A stretch of 64,000 bases of DNA from Akebia trifoliata (GCA_017979445.1 JADQWC010000458.1:124001-188000); one strand, 5' to 3'. Counted from the stretch's first letter, positions 1 to 10,843 are shown. A program made the numbers and translations. The notes: generated by a model not told the origin, from the sequence alone.

Positions 1-265
1 TTCTCGAAATTATGCTCAGATACCGCCGAGGGTTTTCTCGGAACTATGCTCAGATACCGCCAAGGGTTATCTTGGAACTATGCTCAGATACCGCCGAGGG
101 TTTTCTCGGAACTATGCTCAGATACCGCCGAGGGTTTTCTCGGAACTATGCTCAGATGCCGTCGAGGGTTTTCTCAGGAACTATGCTCAGATTATATTCA
201 AATTATGCTCAGTTTATATTCAAATTATGCTCAGTTTATACTCAGATTATGCGAAATTTATGCTC
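1..265 (+). repeat. 34-bp tandem repeat array followed by ~21-bp units
   Basis: The motif TATGCTCAGAT recurs at about 11, 45, 79, 113, 147 and 182, giving 34-bp spacing (35 for the last). From about 190 the array continues as shorter units around ATTATGCTCAGTTTATA. Units contain CCGAGGGTTTTCTCGGAAC. Because 34 is not a multiple of 3, each unit is read in a new frame, yet all three forward frames stay open through the array. The inverted copy at 27826-27995 uses 33-bp units instead. Confidence 0.9.
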
Positions 266-544
266 AGGTTTTACTCAGTTTCACACAGTGCACACATTTG
301 CACATTTGCATTTTTTAGTCAGGGAGAATTCTCTAAAATTCAAGGATCTGACACCGTCAGTGAGAGTATGCACTCAAGGACCTGACAACCTTTTGATTCG
401 GGGAGAGCTTTACCCTCAAGGATCCGAACACCCTGACGAATTGCTAAATCAGGCTGCAAAATGAAATGTCACTAGCTTTGGCATTCGGATATCGCACTAT
501 CTACCAAAATAGATTTGCTATCTAGTTTGCTTCAACCCTCTGCC

Positions 545-557
545 AAAGAGGGGCATC
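545..557 (+). other. Polypurine tract (plus-strand primer) of Tat/Ogre element
   Basis: AAAGAGGGGCATC directly abuts the LTR start TGTAGACACC at 558. The same 13 bases precede the LTR at 5303 and, inverted, the LTR ending at 27438. Position and composition match a retrotransposon PPT. Confidence 0.8.
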
Positions 558-1686
558 TGTAGACACCCCATTTTTGCACTCGCCTGATTAATCAACTCGT
601 CAACCCGATCGCAAGGATTCCCAATGATGGATGTGTATTCCATTGCTTTACTTTGTTACCAGAAATGTTTCAGAAATCCGGATGAGGTATCTCGAACTGA
701 CAAAACCTTAGAAATCACGCTACGCTAGGAAAACACAACCCCAGAAACATAGAAATCATCATCTTGCAGACCAAAAAGAAGCTTCACGATAAAAATCACT
801 AAAAATTATCAAATTACCAAAATACCCCTAACCTCAAAACAACCCTAGAGCCTACGCTACGCTTAGGAAAACTCTCTCGAACACATAAAATAACAAATCA
901 AAACCAAATAAATCATTTCGCCAATTTTAACAGAATTTGACAAAATTACAAAAATGCCCCTCATAAAGTTCACAATCATTTCACACAAAAAATTTCATAA
1001 ATGACACAAACCAACATTCTCATTGAATTCCTTACGAAAAACTGATTCTAAAACATCCTAGAACATCAAAAACCGACTTGAAACGTGAAAAGTCCTCTCC
1101 GGGGGCAAAACGGTAATTTCACAATTTTCATGATAAAAAATTTCGAAATTAATAAATAAAACATTAAATAATTAAATTTAAACATTAATGAAATTAATTT
1201 AAAAATTTGAACCTGAAAAATCGATCAATCGGACTCTCAAGCAAAATCGTTGAGGGTTCGTGGGATATTTCTGTAAGGACCCCTCCATTTGGGGGTCCAA
1301 AGAATTAAAGATATTTTAGAGGGGGGTTCTCCCAAAATTAAAAGTAAATCAAGCAAGACTGAATTCAAGGTATTAAAGTCAATCAAGTGAGACTGAAGTC
1401 AAAATTAAAGTCAATTAAGCAAGACTGAAGTCAAAATATTAAAAGTCAATCAATTAAGACTAAAGTCAAAACATTAAAAGTCAATCAAATAAGACCAAAA
1501 GTCATAATAGAATTATAATTGATTAATAACTCTATCTAATAGAGTTCTAACTTAAAAATAATTCTACCTAAAACAATTCTAATTAAAACATAATTCTACC
1601 TAAAACAAGTCAAATTAAAACACAACTCTAATTAAAAGATCTCTAATTAAATACTAACTCTATCCAAATCAACCCCTAAAAACATC

Positions 1687-1694
1687 TATAAATA
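1687..1694 (+). promoter_or_regulatory. Candidate TATA box of LTR copy A
   Basis: TATAAATA lies within CATCTATAAATAGAGG, about 1130 bp into the LTR. The same box occurs at the matching place in copies C, D and the 3' LTR at 25717-27438. It follows the tandem-repeat part of U3. Transcript starts would be expected roughly 30 bases downstream; this is inferred. Confidence 0.6.
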
Positions 1695-2112
1695 GAGGTG
1701 CTCACACCCTATTTTCGTATCAAATAATAAACCCTAGGAGAAGTAGGTCTAGAAGCTCCCCTAACCCCCCATAAACCCTAGTTTTGGAGCCCCAACTCCT
1801 TAACTAACATCCTTCCTTCAATTTTAGTCTAGAAAACACCCAAAAGCCTTCTAAAAACACCCCCAAATCCGCAACGAACTTGAAGAGTTCAGATTCAAAA
1901 ACAAGGAGATACCTCGGTTTAGGAGATCCGAAATCAAATCCGGAGACAGAACGAAGCAAGGGAGCACGGTACAAGGAGCTCTTTTTGTCAGATCTGAGGG
2001 AACAAAGTCCTTGTTATCGGAAAGGTAAATTTTAATTTTTATTTATTTTTATCTAGGTTTTAGCAATGTAATTTACTTGGGAATTTAGTAGAGACCGGCT
2101 TTGGCCGGGCGG

Positions 2113-2137
2113 GGTTGGTGCCTAACACCTTCCAACC
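2113..2137 (+). other. Conserved U5 hairpin of the LTR
   Basis: GGTTGG and CCAACC pair around an inner GGTG/CACC stem, giving a nested hairpin. The same hairpin is at 6861-6884, 7363-7388 (inverted), 25878-25902 and 33927-33951, including the strongly deleted LTR. Outer pairs vary slightly between copies. It lies downstream of the TATA box, so it would be in the RNA. Function (RNA 3'-end formation, dimerisation or packaging) is inference. Confidence 0.55.
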
Positions 2138-2298
2138 TCGTAACATGATCCCCGAATTCAGTTTTTTTTGGTTTTAGATTAGTTTTTATCCGTTTAGAGT
2201 CATTGATCGGTTCCTAGACCGTAATAACTAGGTGGCGACTCCCAAACCTCAAGGGTCAAAAGCGGATCTGCGCACCCCGCGGATCGAGGGCGCTTTCA

Positions 2299-3052
2299 CC
2301 TTCCATTATTTCTTTAATTCTTTGGACCCCCAAATGGAGGGGTCCTTAAAGAAATATCCCACGAACCCTCAACAATTTTGCCTGAGAGTCCGATTAATCG
2401 ATTTTTTAGGTTCAAAATTTTAAATTAATTTCATTAATGTTTAAATTTAATTATTTATTAATTTCGAATTTTGTAATTATGAAAATTGTGAAATTACCAT
2501 TTTGCCCCCGGAGAGGACTTTTCACGTTTTAAGTCGGTTTTTAATGTTCTAGGATGATTTAGAATCGGTTTTTCGTAAGGAATTCAATGAGAATGTTGGT
2601 TTGTATCATTTATGAAAATTTTTATGTGAAATGATTGTGAACTTTATGAGGGGTATTTTCGTAATTTTGTCGAATTCTGTTAAAATTGGTGAAATGATTT
2701 ATTTGGTTCTGATTTGTTATTTTATGTGTTCGAGAGAGTTTTCCTAAGCGTAACGTAGGCTCTAGGGTTGTTTTGAGGTTAGGGGTATTTTAGTAATTTG
2801 ATCATTTTTAGTGATTTTTATCGTGAAGCTTCTTTTTGGTCTGCAAGATGATGATTTCTATGTTTCTAGGGTCGTATTTTCCTAGCGTAGCGTGGTTTCT
2901 AAGGTTTTGTCAATTTGAGATACCTCATCCGGATTTCTGAAACATATCTGGTAACAAAGTAAAACAATGGAATACACATCCATCATTGGGAATCATTGCG
3001 ATCGGGTTGACGAGTTGATTAATCAGGCGGATGCAAAAATGGGGTGTCTACA
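2299..3052 (-). repeat. Inverted partial Tat/Ogre LTR (copy B)
   Basis: Read on the minus strand it starts TGTAGACACCCC at 3052 and matches the first ~745 bp of the LTR, then breaks off about 2303-2308, just after the end of copy A. The pair 558-about 1310 and about 2303-3052 is therefore a long inverted repeat, with about 1 kb of LTR A in the loop. By eye the arms are more than 90% alike. It has no TATA box and no U5. No PPT-like sequence adjoins it at 3053. Confidence 0.8.
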
Positions 3053-3869
3053 CCTGCTAGGTTGAAAACCTAAAAAGGCGACCTAGGTAAAAATCAAGGC
3101 ATCATCAGAAAAAGAAAAACAAAGTCCGCTAGATTGAAAATCTGAAGAGGTGATCTAGGTAAAAGTTAAGGCATCATCAAATGGAAGGAAATGTCTCATC
3201 AAAAAGAAAAATTCAGAAGGAAGCTTTTGTGCAGAAACTAGAAAATACAAAACCATTCAAGCCACAGTATTCATTTTTCAGCCAAGAGCTCACATCCGAC
3301 GAAGACAATGTTGAAATTGAAAAAATCAGAAGTCATCCTGAACATTGTAGGATCTTCAAAAGTATGTTTACTTGATCAAGTGTTCACTAATGGAAGATGT
3401 AGAATCATCAACCACTTGGAAGAGAAAGATCTTCTATTCTAATATTTATCAAAATCTTTTAAGTTCAGCTCAAGCATTTCTCAAAAATATTGATCAATTC
3501 TTTATTGCATATATGATAATCTTAAGAGTCTTAAATTTAAGAGAATATCAGTTCTTCTATCTGTCATACATCAGAGTCCATATTTTTCAAGCGTAATCCA
3601 TTCCATCAATCTCGTAGTCAAGTCCTAGTTAAAGCCAACCTTGAAACTAGGGGCATTTTTGAAGGTCATTTAATTCCAAAGTTTTTGTTCTTAATCACAT
3701 GATAAAAAGAAAATCATACAAAAGCTTAAAAGTCCGGCGAAACCCAATTATAATTATGAATCCAGATCCAAGATAAGCCAATAAATGCCTGATCTTTCAA
3801 ACTTTGAGCTCGATTTTGAATCATAGAATGAATTAATAGGATTATTTAAGTTTCTATAAATCTAAGCCC

Positions 3870-4760
3870 GAGAAACTGGCTTAGTAAGTTCGAGTCGAGA
3901 AACGAGACTCCAATTTTTTGAATCATAAAATGAATAGCCTTTTTGAAGTGCCTACAAACCTAAGTTTGAGTCCGAGAAATGAGACTCCAACTTTTTGAAT
4001 CATAGATGAATGGGCTTTTTGAAGTACCTACAAACCTAAGTTTGAATCCAAGAAACGAGACTCCAACTTTTTGAATCATAGAATAAGTAGGCTTTTTGAA
4101 GTGCCACAAACCTAAGTACGAGTCCAAGAAACGAGACTCCAACTTTTTGAATCATATAATGAATAGGCTTTTTGAAGTGCCTATAAACTTAAGTTCGAGT
4201 CTGAGAAACGAGACTCAAACTTTTTGAATCATAGAATGAATAGGCTTTTTGAAGTGCCTACAAACTTAAGTTCAAGTCTGAGAAACGAGACTCCAACTTT
4301 TTGAATCATATAATGAATAGGCTTTTTGAAGTGCCTATAAACATAAGTTCGAGTCCGAGAAATGAGACTCAAACTTTTCGAATCATAGAATGAATAGGCT
4401 TTTTGAAGTGCCTATAAACCTAAGTTCGAGTCCGAGAAACGAGACTCAAACTTTTCGAATCATAGAATGAATAGGTTTTTTGAAGTGCCTAAAAACCTAA
4501 GTGTGGGTCTGAAAAGCGAGACTCCAACTTTTTGAATAATAGAATGAGTAGGTTTTTTGAAATGCCTACAAACCTAGGGTCGAGTCCGAGAAGCGAGACT
4601 CCAACTTTTTGAATCATAGAATGAATACGTTTTCTGAAGTGCCTATAAACCTTAGCTCGAGTCTGAGAAACGAGACTCCAATTTCAATAGGATTGTTTAA
4701 GTTCCTCTAAACCTTAGTCAGAGTCTGAAAAACGAGACTCCAACTTTGTTTGAATCATAT
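3870..4760 (+). repeat. 77-bp tandem repeat array, about 11-12 copies
   Basis: GAATCAT recurs at 3920, 3997, 4073, 4149, 4226, 4303, 4380 and 4457, giving 76-77 bp spacing. Units read roughly GGCTTTTTGAAGTGCCTA then AACGAGACTCCAAC. Edges decay into shorter related units up to about 4860. It sits where the 34-bp and 33-bp arrays sit in the other copies, so this 3' segment has been replaced by unrelated tandem repeats between copies. Confidence 0.9.
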
Positions 4761-5289
4761 TGAATTAACAGGATTGTTTAAGTTATTTAGCCCGAGAAGC
4801 GTGGTTACAATAGGTTCGAGTCCGATAAACGAGACTCATACTTTTTCGAACTCTAAAAAAGAATTTCAAATAAGATTTAAAGAAGTTCCTACAATGTTAT
4901 GACTTCAATTACCTCATTCTTCGACCTTTCCATGATTGTTTTCGTTGCATAAGCACATTTCAATTTTGAATCCTTATTGTCAGTGAGAGAAGATCTCTAG
5001 GACCTGACACATTTTTACTCAGTAAGCATCACACCATTGCACACACGTGCACTTTTGAATTTGTCAGGGAGAATTTTTTTAAATTTGAGGATCTGACATC
5101 GTTAATGAGAGTTCAAGCTCGAGGACCTGACAACCTTTTACTTCAGGGAGAGTTTTACGCTTAAGGATCCGAACACCCTGACGAATTGGTAAATCAGGCT
5201 GCAAAATGAACTATCACTAACTTTGGCATTTGGATATCGCACTATCTACCAAAATAGATTTGCTATCTAGTTTGCTTCAACCCTCTGCC

Positions 5290-5302
5290 AAAGAGGGGCA
5301 TC
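5290..5302 (+). other. Polypurine tract
   Basis: AAAGAGGGGCATC abuts the LTR at 5303, identical to 545-557. Confidence 0.8.
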
Positions 5303-7050
5303 TGTAGACACCCCATTTTTACATTCGCCTGATTAATCAACTCGTCACCCTAATGGTAACAATTCCCAATGATGGATGTTTATTCCAACGCTTTATTTTG
5401 TTACTAGATATGTTTCAGAAATCCGAATGAGGTATCTCAAATTAATAAAACTGTAGAAACCACGCTACGCTAGGAAAATATGACCCCAGAAACATAGAAA
5501 CCATCATCTTGCAGACCAAAAAGAAGCTTCACGATAAAAATAACTAAAAATGACCAAATTACCAAAATACCCCCAACATCAAAATATCCCTAGAGCCTAT
5601 ATTACTCTTAGAAAAATCCTTTTGAACTCATAAAATAACAAATCGAAATCAAATAAATCATTTCGCCAATTTTCACAGAATTTGATAAAATTACGAAAAT
5701 ACCCCTCATAAAGTTCACGACCATTTCACACAAAAAATTTCATAAATGATACAAACCAATATTTTTACTAAATTCCTTACGAAAAATCGATTCTAAAACA
5801 TTCTGGAATATTGAAAAACGACTTAAAATGCAAAAAGTCCTCTTCGAAGGTAAAACGGTAATTTCACAAATTTTATAATTAAAAATTTTGAAATTAATAA
5901 ATAAAATATTAAATAATTAAAGTGAAATATTAATAAAATTAATTTAAAATTTTGAAATAAAAAAATCGATCAATCAGGCTCTCAGGTAAAATTGTTGAGG
6001 GTTCGCAAGATAATTCTTCAAGGACCCCTCTATTCGGCGGTCCAAAGAATTAAAGATACAATAGAGGGGGGTTCTCCAAAAAATTAAAGTCAATCAAGAA
6101 AGACTAAATTCAAGGTATTAAAGTCAATCAAGTAAGACTAAAGTCAAAATTAAAGTCAATTAAGTAAGACTAAAGTCAAGATATTAAAAGTCAATCAAGT
6201 AAGACTAAAGTTAAGATATTAAAGTCAATCAAATAAGACTAAAAGTCAAAATCCTAATAGAGTTCTAATTAAATAATAACTCTATTTAATAGAGTTCTAA
6301 CTAAAATATAACTCTACCTAAAATAATTCTAATTAAAATAGAACTCTACCTAAAACAATTCTGACTAAAATACAACTCTAAATAAAAGAATTCTAATTAA
6401 ACACTAATTCTATCTAAATCAACCCTTAAAAAAATCTATAAATAGGGGTCCTCACACCCTATTTTCGTATCAAACCAAATTTCTTAAGAGAAGTAAGTCA
6501 AAAAGCTCCCCTAGCCTTCCATAAATCCTAGTTTTGAAGCTCCAACTCCTTACCTAACACCCATACTTCGATTTTAGCTTGAAAAATACCTAAAAATCCT
6601 TCAAAAACACCCCAAAATCCATAGAAAAAATTTGAAGAACCCAGATCTAAGAAAAAGATACCTGACCTCGGAGATCAGAAATCAGATCTGGTGTGAGAAC
6701 GAAGCAAGGAATACTGTACAAGAAGTTATTCTATCAGATCTGAGGGAAAAGAAAATCGTTGCGTTTGAAAAAGGTTAGTATTTTTTTATATTATTGATTA
6801 GATCTTTTTAGCAATGTAGTTCTACTTGGGAATTAGTAGAGACCGGTGTTTGCCAGGCGGGGTTGGTGCCTAACACCTTCCAACTCCGTAACGTGATCCC
6901 CGGACTTAGTTTCTTATTTTTTGTAGATTAGTTTCTTTTGCTTTTTAGAGTCAATGTTCGGTTCCTAGACCGTAATAACTAGGTGGCGACTCCCAAGCCT
7001 CAAGGGTCAAAAGGGGATCCGCGCACCCCCGTGAATCGAGGGCGTTTTCA
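5303..7050 (+). repeat. 3' LTR of Tat/Ogre-type element (copy C)
   Basis: It starts TGTAGACACCCC and ends GGCGTTTTCA, 1748 bp. U3 tandem repeats of AAAGTCAATCAAGTAAGACT type occupy about 6080-6240, the TATA box is at 6437 and the U5 hairpin at 6861. Immediately after its end lies 152 bp belonging to the leader and PBS of an oppositely oriented element. Confidence 0.85.
6437..6444 (+). promoter_or_regulatory. Candidate TATA box of LTR copy C
   Basis: TATAAATA in TCTATAAATAGGGGTCC, at the same LTR position as in copy A. Confidence 0.6.
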
Positions 7051-7202
7051 CCATAATTAAGTAAAAAAAAATGATAAAAATAAATAAATAAAATAAAATA
7101 AATAAATAACTAAAAATCAAATAAAAAGGTCCTACTAGCAACGCATCCCATACTTGGGGCTTTTCAAGTCTGATCCTCAATGGTCCCCAGCAGAGTCGCC
7201 AC
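7051..7202 (-). mobile_element. 5' leader and PBS of an inverted Tat/Ogre copy
   Basis: On the minus strand, one base after the LTR end at 7203, comes TGGCGACTCTGCTGGGGA (7201-7184). It has the position of a minus-strand primer binding site and resembles the tRNA-Arg-type PBS I recall for Ogre/Tat elements. The leader then continues with GATCAGACTTGAAAAGCCCC, also seen at 33700-33764, and ends abruptly at LTR copy C. The rest of this element is missing. Confidence 0.7.
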
Positions 7203-8886
7203 TGAAAGTGCCCTCGATCTGCGGGATCCGCGGATCCGTTTTTGACCTTTGAGGTTTAGGAGTCGCCACCAAGTAATTACGGTCTAGGAATCAATCATCG
7301 ACTCTAAACGGATAAATCAACTAATCTATTAACATATACTAAGTCCGGGGATCATATTACGGGGTTGGAAGGTGTTAGGCACCAATCCGCCTTGCAAACG
7401 TCGGTCTCTACTAATTCCCAAATAAACTACATTACTAAAAGACTTAAGTAATTAAAAATAATGAGAAATAGATACCTTTCTGAAGACAACAGTCTTGTTC
7501 CCTCGGATCTGATAGAGTAACTCCTTTTACTATACTCCTCGCTTCGTTTTGTCTCTGGATCTGATTTCTGAGCTTCGAGACAAGGTATCTTTTTCTTAGA
7601 TCTAGATTCTTCGGATTTGTTTATGAATTTCTGGGTGTTTTTGAAGGGCTTCTAAGTGTTTTTGAAGTTAAAGTTGAGGTATGGGTGTTAGGTAAGGAGT
7701 TAGAACTTCAAAATTAGGGTTTATGGGAGGCTATGGAAGCTTTTTGACCTACTTCTCTTAGGATTTATTTTTTGATACGAAAATAGGTTGTAGGTATCCT
7801 TATTTATAGATTTTTTTAAGTGCTTATTTTGATACAGTTAATGTTTAATTTTAATTCTTTTAGAAAGAGTTATTGTTTAATTATAATTATTTTAGGTAGA
7901 GTTATATTTTAATTAGAATTATTTTAAATATATTTATTATTTAATTAGGATTGTTTTAAATAGAATTATTATTTAATTAGAATTCTATTAAGGTTTTGCT
8001 TTTTAGTCTCACTTGATTGACTTTAAGATTTTGACTTTAGTTTTACTTGATTGACTTTAATATCTTGACTTTGGTCTTACTTGATTGATTTTAAGATCTT
8101 GACTTTAGTCTTACTTGATTGACTTTAGTCTTACTTGATTGACTTTAATTTCTTGACTTTAGTCTTACTTGATTGACTTTAAGATTTACTTTAGTCTTAC
8201 TTGATTGACTTTTAAGATTTTGACTTTCTTCTTACTTGATTGACTTTAATTTTAATTAGGATTTCACTATACATTAATTAATGTTTTAATTATTAATTTT
8301 AAAATTTTTAATTATTAAAATTGTAAATTACCGTTTTACCCTCGGAAAGGACTTTTTGTGTTTTAAGTCAGTTTTTGATGTTCTAGGATGTTTTAGAATC
8401 AATTTTTTCATAAGGAATTCAATGGGAATATTGGTTTGTGTCATTTATGCAATTTTTTGTACAAAATGGTCGTGAATTTTATAAAGGGCATTTTCATAAT
8501 TTTGTCAAATTTTGTGAAAATTGACGAAATGATTTATTTAGTTTTGATTTGTTATTTTATGTGTTTTAAAGGGTTTTCCTAAGCATAATGTAAGCTCTAG
8601 GGATGCTTTGATGTTAGGGGTATTTTGGTTATTTGATCATTTTTTAGTGATTTTTACCGTGAAGCTTATTTTTATCGGTAAAATCATAATTTCTATGTTT
8701 TTGGAGTTATATGTTCCTAGCGTAGCGTGGTTTCTAAGGTTTTGTTAGTTTAAGAAACCTCATCCGAATTTCTAAAACATATCTAGTAACAAATAAAGCA
8801 TTGGAATGATCGTCCATCATTGGGAACCATTGCAATCAGGTTGACGAGTTGATTAATCAGGCGAATGAAAAAATGGATTGTCTACA
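7203..8886 (-). repeat. 5' LTR of an inverted Tat/Ogre copy (copy D)
   Basis: On the minus strand it runs from TGTAGACAATCC at 8886 to GGCACTTTCA at 7203, 1684 bp, followed by the PBS, so it is a 5' LTR. U3 repeats lie at about 8000-8260, the TATA box at 7808-7801 and the U5 hairpin at 7363-7388. With copy C it forms an inverted repeat with arms of about 1.7 kb and a 152-bp spacer. Confidence 0.85.
7801..7808 (-). promoter_or_regulatory. Candidate TATA box of LTR copy D
   Basis: TATAAATA on the minus strand, at the same LTR position as in copies A and C. Confidence 0.55.
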
Positions 8887-9713
8887 GTCATGTGCTCCAA
8901 AAAACCAATCAAGAGAGAAAGAACAATCTCATATCAAAGAGAGTTCTTTCGTGATGGTGCTACTGTGATGAAAATAGGAATGAGGAGGTGGGTTGTGTGC
9001 AGTGGTAATGAAAAAAATAGTAAAAGGATGTGGGAAAGGAGGATTAAAGGAACGTGGAGTTTGTAGGTTGTTGTAATGAAAAGAGGAACAAAAGAACATT
9101 GGGTTTGTGGACTACTGTCATGAAAAGAAGAGTGAAAGAACGTAAGATTTGTGGGCTGCTATAATGGAAAGAGGACTAGAAGGAACTATGTGCTAGTTTA
9201 AGCATTGAGAAGAGAAGTAGGTTACTGCTGTTAGGGATGTTGTGGGAGAAGATTGGATTATGAGAAGAAAAAAAAACACACAGAGAAGATGGTGAAGATA
9301 ATTAAGAGAGTAAGGCATTAAAGGTTAAACAAAATAAAGCCTGAGAATGAAAGTCATGGTTGTGTATGATGGTGGCAAAGGGGGTCTTTGGGTAGTAGAA
9401 CACGGAGAAGAGAGGGGTTGTAATGGAGTTCTATGAGAGAGGGGACATAAGGAAATAGAGGAAGGTGCTGAGCTACTATAGGATGAAAAAGGTAGAATCC
9501 TTCTTTTTTGTCTCCCTTTTTTTCATTTTTGTTATTTCTAATTTTTTTAGTGTAAAATGCCAAAAGAGCTAGAAACAAGAGGAGGGGTCTAGTTAGTTTA
9601 TAGATCGTTGGAGAACAGCCCAGTAGAGAGAGAGCTGGAGAGAGGGAGGTGTCCAGATTTGTAGAGTTAGGGAAAGGGAGAGTAGCTAGCCCTCAATGTG
9701 AAGAAGATGGAGC

Positions 9714-9722
9714 TTTTATATA
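9714..9722 (-). promoter_or_regulatory. Candidate TATA box of the divergent LTR
   Basis: TATATAAAA on the minus strand, followed by a C/T-rich stretch. Its distance from the TGTAGACA terminus equals that in the main LTR family. Confidence 0.45.
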
Positions 9723-9849
9723 AAAACTTCGTTTCTATTTGTTTTTTTTTTTCTTTCTAATTTTTTGTTTGTTTTCTTTTTTCTTCATTTTTTCTCCAAT
9801 TTTCACATTTCTTTTTAGAAGAATGGGGGTGGGGATCCCATGTTACTCG

Positions 9850-10260
9850 TACTATGATAGTCCTCCATCGATTGGGTGCATTTTCAATTTACTTTGATCG
9901 GTCAATTGGATTTTACTTTTAATTTGGTTTTGTAGATTGGATTTTAATTTAATTCAATTAGTTGCATGAATGTTAATTTTAATTTGATCGATTGATTTTT
10001 AATTTCAATTTGATTGGTTGGTTGATTTTTAATTTTAATTTGATTGAACTTTAATTTCAATTTGGTTGATCAATCGAATTTTAATTTAACTTTGGTTGAT
10101 TGAATTTTAATTTGAATTCGATTGGTTGATTGGCTTTTAATTCGAATCTGATTGGTCAATTAAACTTTAATTTGAATTTTGATTGGTTGATCGAATTTTA
10201 ATTTTAATTTGATTAGTTGATTGAATTTTAATTAGATTTTGATTAAATTTCAATTTTTAT
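9850..10260 (-). repeat. Degenerate ~30-bp tandem repeats
   Basis: Repeats of TTGATTGAATTTTAATTT with many variants, about a dozen units. They lie upstream of the TATA box of the divergent LTR, the same position as the unrelated 31-34 bp repeats in U3 of copies A, C and D. Confidence 0.75.
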
Positions 10261-10843
10261 ATTTTTGATGTGCGTAATCTTTTTGACGATTTTTATCTTG
10301 TTTTCTTAAGAATCAAGGTCTCTAAGTTAAAGTCAGACATTGAAGGGCATTTTGGATATTTTTGTAATTTTTTATAAAAGTCTCCTTTTTCATCAATTTA
10401 GTCTCGTTAGACTCGAAATTACATTCCAAGACTAATAAAGATATTTTCGAGACATTTCAGAGGTGTGGGCCCACAAGGTATATTTTTGTCATTTTGTCAA
10501 TTTTTGTGAGGTTTCTTTTGGTCCTAATGTGATTATTTGTGAATTTCAAAGTCTCATGTTCCTAGCATTTTGAGGTCTCTAAGTTATCAACATGTGTAGC
10601 GAACTTAAGCATACGTGCTTACTAAATTGAGCGTATGGTGTAACAATCCTAAGCTTGTGTAATTTTATATCACGTGACAAGGAGAAAGAAGATAGTGGAA
10701 TTAGATAGACTAGGAAGAAAACAGATGGAATTTGAAGAATGCCTCTCCCAAGATTTCGAGTTCTTTGTACTCATTATTAGGAATCCATAGCAATCAGGTG
10801 ATGGATTGCCAAGTCAGGCGGATGCAAAAATGGGGTGTCTACA

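Larger units (their letters stand above)
1..557 (+). mobile_element. 3' internal region of a Tat/Ogre-type LTR retrotransposon, left-truncated
   Basis: This is the untranslated 3' end of a retrotransposon whose 5' part lies outside the window. It holds a tandem repeat, then about 250 bp also found just upstream of the other two 3' LTRs (about 4980-5302 and, inverted, 27439-27760), then a polypurine tract abutting an LTR. The shared block runs from the region of position 300 to the PPT. Its reading frame ends at a stop at 462-464 with residues LLNQAAK; the inverted copy ends with LLNHAAK. Tandem repeats between integrase and PPT are known for plant Tat/Ogre elements. The lineage call also uses the tRNA-Arg-like PBS of the sister copies and their integrase remnant. 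I see no pol coding here. Confidence 0.7.
558..2298 (+). repeat. 3' LTR of Tat/Ogre-type element (copy A)
   Basis: It begins TGTAGACACCCC after a PPT and ends in CGCTTTCA, giving TG...CA ends. Length is 1741 bp. The order is: a U3 shared with all copies, AAGTCAATCAAG-type tandem repeats around 1345-1500, a TATA box at 1687, and a U5 with the hairpin at 2113-2137 and the block GACTCCCAAACCTCAAGGGT near the end. The same LTR occurs at 5303-7050 (+), 7203-8886 (-), 25717-27438 (-) and, deleted, 33766-34810 (-). The end points are fixed by the copy at 25717-34810, where they leave an exact 5-bp target duplication. Confidence 0.85.
3053..5302 (+). mobile_element. 3' internal region of a second Tat/Ogre copy
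   Basis: It contains, in order: two units of a GCTAGGTTGAAAACCT...GGCGACCTAGGTAAAA motif (3053-3180) also found inverted at 28724-28948; a stretch with two short open frames of 64 and 74 codons (3181-3375, 3372-3596) that I do not recognise and do not consider genes; a 77-bp tandem array; the conserved pre-LTR block; and the PPT at 5290. The order matches the inverted element at 25717-34810. No polymerase coding remains. The left junction at 3052/3053 is an abrupt join to LTR copy B. Confidence 0.65.
8887..10843 (-). repeat. Divergent Tat/Ogre-type LTR-like sequence, poorly bounded
   Basis: On the minus strand it starts TGTAGACACCCC at 10843, followed by ATTTTTGCATCCGCCTGA as in the other LTRs, and then diverges. 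About 1120 bp in, on the minus strand, is a strong TATA box (9722-9714), the same offset as in copies A-D. A pyrimidine-rich leader-like stretch follows (9720-9600). The conserved U5 block and the TTTCA end are not found, so the sequence is either a different subfamily or truncated. 8900-9180 holds loose ~60-bp repeats with GAAAAGAGGA. Short open frames here (8878-9066, 9354-9578) look like chance. Confidence 0.45.

Noticed and set aside
1..265. Regular repeats suggesting a CRISPR array
   Set aside because: Units are contiguous without unique spacers, and the genome is a plant.
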